DNA of 64,000 nucleotides from Medicago truncatula (lineage: Eukaryota > Streptophyta > Magnoliopsida > Fabales > Fabaceae), in assembly GCF_003473485.1 (NCBI RefSeq), contig NC_053046.1, positions 29,775,332-29,839,331 on the forward strand, read 5' to 3'. Each line of letters begins with the position of its first letter. Position 1 is the stretch's first letter. Shown in pieces: positions 1 through 11,561 of the stretch. Made by a program: the position numbers and the translations under genes. The notes beneath the pieces are model-generated. The model saw only the letters and a list, made by a program, of their open reading frames with translations, was not told the origin of the DNA and ran no database searches.

Positions 1-1057
1 AAATAACATTCCTTGAAATATAAAGATGTGAATTTTATTCCAAAGTATTTAAAAAAAAAGATGTTTGGTTAACATTATAATATTCTCAGAAACCTTAAAA
101 ATATACACTATAACATGTACTTGCACAATTTATTCTCACCCTTTTCTTTCGGGAAATTTTTCTGCTCCATGAATGTTTTATATTCGGGAATAAAATTTAG
201 TAAACTTGTAACAAATATAGGCATGTATATTTCTATCATTTTATTTCTAAGAATCTACGAATATAACTTGAGACTACACCCTTAAAAAATAAGAAATTAA
301 ATCCATTTGAACCGTGCTCATGTTCCCATCTCAGGAAGTCACAACAAACTCTTTAACTCTTCAATGGTTGTCAGAGAAGTGATCTGTAAAATACCGCACA
401 ACTTCCTCACAAACCCCCCACCACATCTTCTATTCATCTCCATGTTGGTATTTAGAAGTGTAGTAAAATATATAAAGTTCGTATCCACAAGGATTGGGTC
501 ATGTTTGATTCCTTTCTCTTTCACTTCGCATTTGGGTCCAAAGTCTACAATTTTTCGCTTAATTTTATGCTATTTTAATAAAATAGCTAAGTCTAATATC
601 TTAGTACGTAACCTTCTTCTTTGATCAAAATCGTCTAATGTTTTAGGTCAGTCTGTAACAATTAAAGGTTTGATTGCGTGTTAAAACTCTTGCCACAAAG
701 GTGGTAATAGAACATGTTTAAAGCTATTACATATTGAATAATTAATATTAGGCCAAGTCCCAAAATCAAGGGTTAATAGTCATTCAAGGCCTAGATCGAT
801 TTATGAATATTCATAAACACGTAAAAAGCATCAAGGATAAATATTAACCATAAGCAATTCAATTGTATTCAAAGGGAACTCAACTGATAACATTGTTCAA
901 GTAGTTATAGAGAAGGTAATCTAGAGAACTAGTTACTCATGGTAACCAAACAATCATCGTGTTATAATTACATGTCTCAGTGTTGTTTACATTCGCTCAT
1001 AGCTTTACAAATCATGTTTTTGTTGTTTTCTTATTGTCTTAGCATATGTTTTCCAAT
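1..1057. other. AT-rich intergenic, no gene seen
   Basis: I see no convincing gene, RNA or element here. The short open frames on both strands (for example 307-624 + and 339-524 -) match no family I recognise and have no splice partners. Confidence 0.5.
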
Positions 1058-1065
1058 GAGGTAGG

Positions 1066-1706
1066 TAGAGCTGAAAATAAGTCTAGTCGGATCGAATTTA
1101 TCTGAGCTCGACTCGATAAGAATTAGTTCAGCTCAAAACTCGACTCGAGTTCGATACGAACCTTTTCTTTTAATTCGAGTTCGGCTCGTTTAAAGTTAAC
1201 GAACAACTCGGTTTGGCTTGTTAGATTCAACTCATTTGTTAGTTTTTTTTTTTTAAATTAGCAAATATATAATTATAAAAAAAAAAAAAAAAAACTATGG
1301 TGATGCAGCAGAGTCCGTATGATCGTATGCTACCAATGCATGTTTTATTACTCGGTGATGCACTTCTCTTTTATATATGCTCTTGCTCTCTAATGTTTTT
1401 AAACTCTCCGATGTGGGATTTATTTAGTGCACATATTGGTTCAAAAGCCTGCACTTTAGTAGCTTTTTTTTCCTCTCTCTTTTATTATAATTTCGTTGAT
1501 TGTTAATCAAATTAGTAATAATTATAATATATATATCGAGTTGGTTCATGAACCAAACGATTTGAACCTTATTTAGTTCAAGTTCAGCTCGTTTATTTAA
1601 CGGGCTTAATTTTCAACTCATTTAGTTCATGAACCAAGTTCAACAATTCAATTATCGAATCGTGTATCGAACTATTTACGAGTTGGTTTGGTTCATGCCA
1701 GCCCTA
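1066..1706. mobile_element. hAT-like non-autonomous DNA transposon (641 bp)
   Basis: The ends are TAGAGCTG on the left and CAGCCCTA on the right, imperfect inverted repeats of the TAGGGCTG type. They are flanked by an 8-bp duplication, gaggtagg (1058-1065) against gagatagg (1707-1714), 7 of 8 matching. An 8-bp duplication is the length made by hAT transposases. The interior carries many short GAGCTCGA/TCGAGTT-like repeats on both arms and no transposase. The open frame at 1297-1506 lies inside and looks non-coding. Confidence 0.65.
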
Positions 1707-1714
1707 GAGATAGG

Positions 1715-2530
1715 TCCTCTCATGTTATAGGCAAGAGTTTCCAATATTTCCAAAACAGTATGTGCGAGAAGTGCACAATCTTCTACGCATCGTGCATGAC
1801 GCAATAATTGTACCCTTTTGAATGCTTATCAGCTACACGACACATATGGATTAAGAAGTAGTTAAACCTTATGTTCTTCCTCAAACATTATAGGACTGAT
1901 TTCATCGAAACCCCACACTTGAACTTTTTCTTGACCTCAAACAATATACTTATAAAATGAAATTCAACAATAAAATAACGAACATCCTTAACGAAACCAC
2001 TGGTTTCTATTGCATTTGTTTTCTCCAAAGACTTCGTTTCAATCCTATAAAAGAAAGGGGATATTCAAGATGCCAAGTTGGGAAATAAAATTACTAAACT
2101 CTTGATTTTTCAAAGCTCCACCCTTCTAGCCAAAGCTATGGAATGATCCAATTGATAAGGAATTTAAAACCCTTAAGGCAGATAATCTTCATATCATTAC
2201 TATAAAACAAAACAGTTGATTGGTTCTAAAATGTTGAATTAAATATTGAACAAAAAAAAACACCAAATAAAAATTTCTTTTCCTTTTTTACTAAATTTGA
2301 AGTTATGAAACTACCTGATTTCTTCTGTTTTTCAAAATTATATATATACACACACATCTTCACACTTAAAAATTTATCAAATTAAAAATGATAAATTATT
2401 CATTAAAATACGTGGATTATCATCAAATTTTATTAGAGCAAAATTCTAAATCTTTTTAGTTCTAACTGTTAAATAGGCTTGAATTTCATTCCAAAAGCTA
2501 GTTTAAAGGATGAGGATACTCAAGCATATT
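1715..2530. other. Intergenic, nothing recognised
   Basis: AT-rich DNA with no recognisable coding, RNA or repeat structure. Confidence 0.4.
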
Positions 2531-2780
2531 TATACACTCAGCAGCCCAGGAACCTAAGCAATGTGAGACAAATAACAAACAACATCAAAACCAACTTCAG
2601 CACCCACCCTCTTGCCTAGTGTGGGTCTGGGTCCAATTCCCACATTGCAATTCTTAACTCGGCTCTCATACCATATTAACAATATAGATACAAAATAGAG
2701 AATGAGAGAATGAGAACAACAAATGCTAACAAAGACGACTAGGATTTCATAGAATATTATCAATAACATAATATTACAAA
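2530..2780 (-). repeat. Possible retrotransposon-like fragment
   Basis: Read on the minus strand, 2673-2662 gives TGGTATGAGAGC, one base from TGGTATCAGAGC, the usual plant initiator-tRNA primer-binding site. It is followed by a GC-richer stretch (GACCCAGACCCACACTAGG) and then, near 2535, TATAAATATG. This resembles a dispersed LTR-type fragment. No paired LTR or protein domain was found, so the class is uncertain. Confidence 0.35.
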
Positions 2781-3035
2781 AGGTTATAAGAAAATATATA
2801 AAATCTAAAGAATATTATCAATAGCATTAGATTACGAAATAAATCAATGTTATGTATTTATGTTTAAATATTAATCCATAGTGAATTGGATAATAATTTT
2901 TCACTCTACAAATTAGGAATTTATATACTTTTATGAATACACTCAAATGATTTTATGTAAAATATTATGATTGTTTCTAATTTTAAGTTTCTACTTTCAA
3001 ATGTCATCGATCCCATTTAATAATTCAAAGGGAAA

Positions 3036-4412
3036 AAAGAAAAAAATGGAGCAGGACATGAAGATTTTGAGCTTCCTTTCTTTGATCTAGCTACAATGAT
3101 CAAGGCCACCAATAACTTCTCAATCAACAATAAACTCGGTGAAGGTGGTTTTGGACCGGTATACAAGGTACATTTCTAACATGTCTAGTAAAGATAAAAA
3201 GAGAACTAATGAATTTTTATTATAATTCACTTTTTTTTAACAATGAAACTCAGGGTACATTATTAGATGGACAAGAAGTTGCAGTCAAAAGACTTTCAGG
3301 AAATTCTTGTCAAGGATTGAAAGAATTTAAAAATGAAGTCATATTGTGTGCTAAATTGCAACATCGAAATCTTGTTAAGGTTATTGGTTGTTGCATTGAA
3401 GGAGATGAAAGACTCTTACTCTATGAATACATGCCAAACAAAAGCCTTGACTTATTTCTTTTTGGTTTGTATTTTTTTAAAATGTTTGATATTTATTATA
3501 ATAAAATGACTTCTTTTATAGGATTGGAAAAAAAAACCTAACCAATTCATCGGGACTATCTTGACAGATCCAACTCAAAGTAAATTGTTAAGTTGGTCAT
3601 TGCGTTTTAACATCTTGAATGCAATTGCTCGAGGAATTCAATATCTTCATCAAGATTCTAGATTAAGGATCATACACAGAGATCTAAAGGCAAGTAATAT
3701 TTTACTAGACAATGAAATGGATCCTAAAATTTCAGATTTTGGCATGGCTAGAATGTGTGGAGGTGATCTAATTGAAGGGAAGACAAGTAGAATAGTTGGT
3801 ACATAGTAAGTATCTTATACAATATAAATTTTAAAGTCATGACTATATCACTATATTGATTATTCTGTGTTTCCTTTTCAGCGGTTATATGGCACCAGAA
3901 TATGTGATTCATGGATTATTCTCTGTAAAATCAGATGTATTTAGCTTTGGTGTATTATTGCTAGAAATAATAAGCGGAAAAAGAAATAGAGCACTTACCT
4001 ATCATGAGCGTGATCACAATCTTATTTGGCATGTGAGTACAAATATGAATCATAATTTTTTATTTTTTTTTGCTAAAACAATAAATAACAATTTATTGAT
4101 TTTTGTTAGGCATGGAGATTGTGGAATGAAGGAACTCCACATAATTTGATTGATGAATGCTTGAGAGATGCATGTCTTCTACACGAAGCTTTACGATGTA
4201 TCCAAATTGGTCTATTATGTGTGCAACATGATGCTAATGATAGGCCAAACATGAAGTATGTGATTACAATGTTGGATAGTGAAAGTACTTTACCTGAACC
4301 AAAAGAACCTGGTTTCTTAATTCAAAGGATATTGGTTGAAGGACAATCTTCTTCTAAAAGCCAAACATCTTCTGATAATGGAATAACTATCACACAATTA
4401 AGTGCTAGATAG
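3036..4412 (+). pseudogene. Truncated S-domain receptor-like kinase, kinase part only
   Basis: Five exons encode a nearly complete Ser/Thr kinase domain: about 3036-3167, 3254-3464, 3568-3805, 3882-4032 and 4110-4412, all with GT...AG introns and consistent phases. Visible motifs are the glycine loop [15 protein letters not shown] with the ATP-binding lysine, catalytic [18 protein letters not shown], and GYMAPEY in the activation segment, ending in a serine-rich tail. These identify the G-type lectin S-receptor-like kinase/CRK group. The usual large first exon (signal peptide, lectin, S-locus, PAN and membrane segments) is absent: upstream of 3036 there is no in-frame start and no ectodomain. 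I infer a 5'-truncated gene copy. The kinase frame itself is undamaged, so truncation was recent or some expression is retained. An S-locus-like scrap lies just downstream on the other strand. Confidence 0.75.
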
Positions 4413-4857
4413 AGAAAATAGTTAATTTTTAACATTGTCGATACAATACTTGCATTTTGGGATTTAAACTAGCCATGATTGTTTTTTTATTATAGTTATA
4501 GCTATGGACCTATGGTGATGTATGATTGTATTTTCTATTTAAAATAAATAAATAATAATTGACAATGTTCAGAAACAATATCTCGCAATTGATATTTTGA
4601 TGATAAACAAAGAAAATGAACAATATGTCTAATGATAGTGTGTTTAAGTGTGTAGGTTATAAGCATTGACCAGATACTATTAACATTTATCTTTATCAAA
4701 TTTTAAGTGTGAAGGACGTTCTATATCTCTAGAAAAATAACATTGAGAATTCTTTAAAAATAAAGAGCAGCCAATTACAATGCACTATTTACCACAATTT
4801 AAGAAGATGTGACTGTAAAATAGAAAATGAATAAATAAATCATGCAATTAAAACTCG
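4413..4857. other. Intergenic between kinase and S-locus scrap
   Basis: AT-rich 3' flank of the kinase remnant; nothing else recognised. Confidence 0.4.
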
Positions 4858-5085
4858 CTAACTGTATCTAAAAAAATTCTTGATGCATTTGCTTCGCTGG
4901 AAATTGCATTTAATTGTTTTCTTTTGAAGGGTACAGTCCAATTTCCATTTCATTGTTGTGGTGATTTTGGCTTTAAATCCACGTAAACATTGACAAATTG
5001 GTGATCCATCAATGATGCATCGTGCATGTGCCCTATAAACATTGTAAATATTACAAGCATCCAATGACAAGGATGCTAGTTTAAG
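4858..5085 (-). pseudogene. S-locus/EGF-like ectodomain fragment
   Basis: The minus-strand frame contains the pattern seen at the S-locus glycoprotein/EGF-like junction of S-domain receptor kinases: DACNIYNVY, then ARCIIDGSPICQCLRGFKAK, followed by a degenerate W-x-x-x-C segment. One cysteine that normally follows CxxYGxC is replaced (YNVYRAH), and the frame soon stops. It is about 70 residues, against over 400 for a full ectodomain. Its orientation is opposite to the kinase piece at 3036-4412, so the two cannot belong to one transcript as they stand. Either an inversion split one gene or two truncated copies sit tail to tail. Confidence 0.6.
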
Positions 5086-5327
5086 CTCTAGAGGCTAAAA
5101 TGTTTTATGTTTAAATTTAATAACTGTATTATGATTAATTGATTATTCATTTATAATAAAAGACATTTTTTTTATTATATTTATTTTTAAGTAATAAATT
5201 ATCTAGAATATTTGTCCGATTTTCTTTTTTTCATAATAGTTAATTTGATTAATGAAACATTAAATGTGACTTAGTCCTGAGATCACATTATTATAAGGAA
5301 GCTTTAATCTGACGTGGGATAATGAGA

Positions 5328-5498
5328 AGAGTAATGCTAGCAACATTCTCTTTTAAACTCTCTAATACTCATTTTCTTATTGGTTTAAATCATTGTGGGT
5401 CTAAACTTTGAAAATTGAACCAACACAGTGGTGGGACATATATTGATTTTATCCAATAAAAGAATTAGTGTTAGAGAGAGTGTTGCTAGCATTCCTCT
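5328..5498. mobile_element. MITE, family A copy 1 (171 bp)
   Basis: A short foldback element: the left end AGAGTAATGCTAGCAACA mirrors the right end TGTTGCTAGCATTCCTCT. It is flanked by a direct 7-bp repeat aatgaga (5321-5327 and 5499-5505), extendable to 8 bp. There is no coding capacity. Related copies are at 6909-7086 and about 61219-61409. Confidence 0.75.
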
Positions 5499-5505
5499 AA
5501 TGAGA

Positions 5506-6900
5506 ATGCATATAGATTATGACTTATGATTAATGTACTTTTAATTTTGCAAGTATTATAACAATATATATTGGATTTAGAAAATTTACTCAAAACTCTC
5601 ATTCAATACAATTTTTTTATTCTTCCAAATTAAAAGAACTTTGTATTATGGAAAGAAAAAAAAAAAACTAAACCCCTCAAAATCCCCCCCTCTAAAACTC
5701 TCCATCATTTCCACTTATTTCTTCCTTTATTTTCAAACCCTCTATTTCTCTCCCCTCCAAACCAACCTTCCAAACAGAAGTTTTTGGAGAAATTAATTTT
5801 GCCAAATGTCAAGTATCTTGTGGTGTATCTCCAAGAATCTAAAGCCAGCTTAAGAGGATCCTATTTTTGTGTGGTGTGAGACTCTTTCTGATTATGGAAA
5901 TGCACTACAACCTAAAAAGTATGATTATGAAACTCATTGCTTGTGGCAATTTGATTATGAAATTGTTAGAGTTGTAAAGTATTTTGCTTTACACATAAGA
6001 GTTCCAACTTTGATGTCGACTTAGACCTTAAAATAATATTACCCCACATAGCCCACAAGAAAAAATGTTTGATTTTATGTCAGATCAATTGGGAGCAAGT
6101 CATTTTCAACCGCACATTATAATTCAATAATTTGCCTATAACACTCAAAGCTTTTCTTAAACAACTACCAATTATTTTGTCCGATTCACGATTTTGTTTT
6201 CCATGAATAGTCAAATTCATTCAAACATTCTAGCACTTGCATTAAAGGTTCAAACTTCAAATATATATTCAAACAAAAGAAAATTGATTTGAAAAGGTCA
6301 TTTCCCTAGCCCTAGGTTCGTTGCAATTGCCATGAGAAGCAAAGACAAGGGGTCGCACAAAGTATTACTATAATTTTGCTAAGCTCTCAAGTGGAAGATT
6401 AAGTTAGTAATTTAAAAAAAATCAAGAATATTCGAACATTCCCATTAATAAGTAGGTTTGCTTATAATGATTGTATTTGATTCTTTATATATAAAAAATA
6501 ATGCTTGTTATAATTTATGAGACATTTGATATGTTGGAACATCAATTTTCTTTTAAAAAAAAAAATAGAACATCGATTTAAACTCGCAACTGTCTACTTC
6601 TTAATATTTTGTGTTCATGAATTTCACCATTAGATCTTTAGAATAAAAAACATAACTTATTATACTAATAAAAATTAAAAAGGACTACTTTAAAACTATC
6701 TAAAATGTTTGCACAAGCATTCAAGGTCTTTTTGTGTGAACTCCAAGTACTACACAATAGCAGCATGTACAATTATACTAAACAAGTTTCTTATTATAAG
6801 TGTTTCCTATTTAATATTTATCTATGATATATGTTATTTAAACGATCATTTTTTAGACAATTTATGGGACAATCAAAAACATACAAAGAAACATATGTAT
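5506..6900. other. Intergenic, nothing recognised
   Basis: AT-rich DNA. A few short open frames are present but none has family features or splice partners. Confidence 0.4.
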
Positions 6901-6908
6901 TAACATGA

Positions 6909-7086
6909 AGAGAAATGCTAGAAACGATCTCTTTATTGCACTTTCTCTAACACTCACTCTCTCATTCGGTGAAACTCGTGTAGATCTCACCACTTTATAC
7001 GGAATCCATTTCAAAAGTGTGGTAACCACATGAATTTCACCCAATTAGAGAGTGAATGTTAGAAAGAGTGTTCATAACACTCCTCT
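6909..7086. mobile_element. MITE, family A copy 2 (178 bp)
   Basis: The ends AGAGAAATGCTAG and CACTCCTCT are imperfect inverted repeats related to the element at 5328. The flanking duplication is a perfect 8 bp, taacatga (6901-6908 and 7087-7094), which fixes the borders. The interior has CACTCTCT/AGAGAGTG arms and no coding capacity. Confidence 0.75.
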
Positions 7087-7094
7087 TAACATGA

Positions 7095-8985
7095 AAACCA
7101 AAACAATAGAGAAAAAGTAATTACAAAATGATTGTACAAATATCAATTTCGTAAGTGTGTGAAAGGAACTAATGAATTCTAAAGACAAAAGAGATCATTC
7201 TCTTTCATATTCTTAATGTGTTTTTATTCTCTCCATAGCTTTGATTTTGATGTCAATATATATATTTTTTTATACATTTGATTGTCTCGTAAGTTTAGTT
7301 GTTCAAATAATGTACATACTTAATTATTTATTATAGTGCAAGAGATTTGGCAGAGTAAATAAACCAAAACAAAAACAATCAATATGATGTGAAAATTAAT
7401 ATAAAAGAAAATTCATGGAAAAAGAAAAAGGAAACACAAAGCTTTTCCACGACATTGATATATAACACAAAATCATTTCATCTTTTTAACTTTGCTTTAA
7501 GAAGTGGACTTGAATCTATTTTTGACCGTTAGTAGCCCATTTTAGAGGCAAAACTTAATGAAAATTGATATTTTTTAGTTCATGTTGAACCTTGTAGGTC
7601 CCAATATTCTAGAAACTTCAACATTAAGGCAAGTTCGTTCACTACACTAAGAAACTTGGCTACACATAAAAATAATAAAGGGAATCATACATAAAAAGAT
7701 ACTTCATAATATTCTAAAATTGAATTAAAGAAAAGAAAAAAAGTTGGTTTGAACTTATATTGCAACTAGCCAAAAACTATAATTTAATGTTTTTTTTTTT
7801 TTTGAGGGAGGATTAACTATAATATGATGTTGGAATGGCAAAATTGGTTAACTTGAACATGATGAGTCTGCCTAACTCTAAGATGAGAGGCCAAGTTCAT
7901 CTCAATTTCCCAAAATGAATAGAAGATTTTATTTACAAGAGAAATAAAGATAAGATTTGTGACTCATTTTGAAAACTATCATATTTTTAAACATAGAGAT
8001 TAAGATAGGTTAAGTATCTTACTAGTTTTTGGGTTAAGTATAAGTAACTTTTTAAGAAATTGACCAATTTCATCTAATTGTCTCTCTATCTAAACTTAAT
8101 CCTCCTTCTTCTTTTTTTGAGGCATGATATACGTAACTTATCTTATAAGCCGCCAAATGCAAGAGTAATGATGGCTCATAATATTATAAACAAAACACAC
8201 AATGTAGAAAAATACAATAGTAATATCCACAAAGATTTACTCCTTTTGTTGATTATCTTTTATTCACTTTACTTACTTTCTTATACGTTCTCTAGCTAGT
8301 AGAAAAGAAACACACAAGTCTAGGTAAAAGAGGATCACTTATATCTATATAAAAATAAAATAAAAAAGACACACGCAAGTTTAACTTGACACTTTTAAAT
8401 AAATTATAATAATCAATGCCAAGGTAGAGGAAGCAAACACAACTCTAGCTTGACACTTTTCAAGTTTTAATTATAAGCCCAATGTGTATAATTTGTTCCG
8501 GAAAATAGTAGAGTAGATTGAAAAATGAATGATTTTTTAAGAGTTGTTGGATCGAAGTGAATGAGTATTTATTAAACAATTTAATTAAAAATGAAGTGAA
8601 TATATGATGTATATGCAGAGTGGTCATTTAAACTATTCTAAATAAGAGCACCATTGAAGATGCTCTAATTACTTATTTCTGATTGTAACGATTTTTAGTC
8701 GGATTTCTCTTATCACCATCTAATACTTTCAATTATAATAAGTATATATTAAAGAAAAAAAATCAAGAACATAATAATTGTAAGGATTTCATTGCTCTTT
8801 CCTCAGGTAGAAATGCAGGACCATTCTCTTTCCGTACAAAATATGAATTACCTTAATAAGGTATACAACCTCATGTCAACTTCAATAATAAAAATGTCAC
8901 ACTCTTTCTAAGGTCCACCCACTAAAAAGCACACCCCACCATCTCTCACCTAATGAACAATCTAAAAGCAAAGTTGCCACATTCA
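7095..8985. other. Intergenic, nothing recognised
   Basis: AT-rich DNA upstream of the small membrane-protein gene. No element borders or coding regions were recognised. Confidence 0.4.
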
Positions 8986-8987
8986 TT

Positions 8988-9003
8988 TCTTATTTAAATA
9001 CTC
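8988..9003 (+). promoter_or_regulatory. Possible TATA region of the 9089 gene
   Basis: The sequence ttatttaaatactc lies about 90-100 bases upstream of the ATG at 9089, a normal spacing for a plant TATA element plus a short leader. Inferred from position and composition only. Confidence 0.35.
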
Positions 9004-9088
9004 TATGATTCCATTCATAATTCAAGTGAATCCAAACAAGCACAAATACAACACTAGCTATAGTTAGAGTCTAAAGAGAATTAGAGAA

Positions 9089-10136
9089 ATGGAACTTCAA
9101 GACACAGCAGCAGCTAAAATAACCATTGGTCTTCCATTGGGTTTAGCACTTCTATTTGCTTGTTTACTCTTCATTTGTGTCTTCTTTTGTTGCTTATTAC
9201 ATTGGAATAAGCTCAAATTTTTCTTTCCATATTCTTCTGGGGTTATTAATTCTCAAGCTCAGATACAAACTGACTTAACTTCCTCTCCTCAGAAACCAGC
9301 ATTTCCTTTTGTGGTAATTATCTTCCCCTTTTATTTCTTACTAAAGAACTTAATATTGGAAGTTTTAATATGTTGTAATGAATAATTTTTTTGGTAAATC
9401 ACATATTTATAAATATATAATTTTGCTGTTGATGTTTTTTTTTTTTAAATATGTTTAGCACATTAAATTAAAATTAAGTTTTTTTTTGAATAAAAATAAA
9501 AATTAAGTTATGTTTTGAAATGCTAATTAATTTTTATATTATATAGTAGTATTTCCTTAGTGCCTTCCTTAACTAGTTTTTTTTTGTTAATTATACATTT
9601 ATTTTATTAATGATCTTACACTTATAATAATGAAGAAATATACTAATATATGAGTGATTGAGTCAATGAAAGATAAAAATATATTTCAAATTTTCTTATT
9701 AATTAAAACAATTTTTTCTCTGTTTAAAATATGTGTATAATGAATATTTATAAATTTAATCATCATAACAAAATTACACAGAATAAAAGTGTGACAAAGA
9801 TCTTGTCAAAAAAAAAAAGTGTGACAAAGATATATTTTTTAGAATAAATAAATTTTTCTGCCAATTAGCCCAGTAGTTAAATAAATGATTTTTTCTTGTT
9901 TATATATATACACACATAATTGGAGGAAAGATTCATGAGATTGATTTGTATTGTTTTTTGGTAAGCAGATGATGAAGCAGACCTATGCTGAGAGCTTGCC
10001 TGTGTTGATGCCAGGAGATGAGATCCCAAAATTCATAGCCATGGCATGTCCATGTAAACCTCCAACAGATGAAAGTATCACAATCCATGTGCACAAGGAA
10101 GAAACAAATGATTTTCACAGTGAAAATCCATGTTAA
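9089..10136 (+). CDS. Small single-pass membrane protein, function unknown
   Basis: Two exons, 9089-9313 and 9969-10136, separated by a 655-bp AT-rich intron in phase 0 (donor TGTG|GTAATT, acceptor AAGCAG|ATGATG). The product is 130 residues. Residues 1-12 are polar, about 13-37 form a strongly hydrophobic Leu/Phe/Cys-rich span, followed by HWNKLK, so a single membrane anchor with a cytosolic basic edge is likely. Exon 2 carries a compact motif, YAESLPVLMPGDEIPKFIA then MACPCKPP, which looks conserved in a family of short plant proteins of unknown function. The C-terminus is His/Glu-rich. The start is the first ATG after a leader with a TATA-like sequence. I do not assign a function. Splicing and the exon 2 motif make a real gene likely. 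Confidence 0.7.
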
Positions 10137-11556
10137 AGAGGTGTTGATTACTTTAAGGTAATTTAGATATCGATCAGACTCGTTTAAAGTGAACAACTCG
10201 CTTTACAAAGTAAAGGGAGTAATATCAGAGTTAATTAATGATTGATATTGTCCGCACATATATAACAAAATCATGTGCGGTTAAAATATCGATCATTGAT
10301 TTTCTTGTCTTAGATAAATACACTTTTGATGGACCTTTTCAATTTGTGGTGAGTGAGAATATCTAGTACAAGGACCCCCATTTTATTTTTTGGTCAGAAT
10401 GGGAAGAAAATGGTTGGAATATTAACCATCTTGTCTTAATTTGTTATTTGTTTGTGCCTCTTTTCCTAGTACAAGGACACTTTTACCTTCTCCTTTTAAG
10501 TCTAAGAAAACATGATTGATGCCACTATCTGAATGTATCATCATTCCACAGCCTTGTAATATAATTTGTATTTCAATTTTTTTTAATTTGACATGGCCTT
10601 TTGATTTTTCTTCTAGTAACATATGAAATTCGTGTATAATTTTACATGTCACATACTTTAGAGATATTCACAAGTGAATTTATGACCGCATAACTAAGTT
10701 TTATGTATTTTATCGCAATATAAAAGTTCGCAGCGTAACTACAATTTTAAAGACAACATGGCAAAACATTCTTCTTACAAATCCAAAGAAGTGTGAAATG
10801 GAGGCAAGTGTTTACAAATTACATAATCTTTTCATGTAATAATATATCTACGAAAAAGAAGTGATTACAAATTAGATAATTCACAAAATGTACATGAAAT
10901 TTTCACCAAGTGATAAAAGAAATGAAAGTATTCATAAGGCTGATTATCTTTTCATTCATGCAACAACCTCTTCCATTAGATTGGACCCCTCGTTTTATGA
11001 CCACTATATTGCACCTCAAACACCTAATTTAATGATAAAAGAAAGACAATTTCTTTTCTCATCCTCTACACCTGGTTTGTATTGTGAAATCCAAAAAAAT
11101 ATAGGATGTTGAAGAGTATTTTTAACGTGTTTTTTCCCTCTTTTGAATTATATAATCTAAAATGTTGTAGAGCGCGTGAGAAACTAGTATGATAGAATAA
11201 GAAATTGTTGAAAAGAAATATAAATGATAGTCAGCCAACAATTTTGGGTGAAAAAAAAAAGTCTCTAAAAAATTAATTTGGTTAGTATATTATATGACAA
11301 ATAAATTACAGATATTTGCATACCTTAACTATTTGCATACCTTAACTGATTACCAAAAAGGCTTCAATTACTCTTGGTCATAAATTCAAATTTTAATCTC
11401 CACAAAATTGATTTTATATAAATATTCTGTTAAAAACAATATTTTTAAAGGTCACTATTTTTTTTGCTTTAAACCTCTTAATATGTTGAACCGGCACAAT
11501 AGGAGTTATTGAGAAGACTTTTATAAAACAAACTTTTGCAGATATTTTGTTCTATG
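10137..11556. other. 3' flank and intergenic, nothing recognised
   Basis: AT-rich DNA. A short inverted pair around 10230-10300 (TAATGATTGATATTGTCCGCACAT against ATGTGCGGTTAAAATATCGATCATT) suggests a small foldback remnant. No gene was seen. Confidence 0.35.
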
Positions 11557-11561
11557 CTTTG

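Noticed and set aside
339..524. Minus-strand frame with DPILVDTNFIYF, resembling a PIN-domain (FCF1-like) start
   Set aside because: Only a few residues match, the expected downstream motifs are missing and there is no upstream exon.
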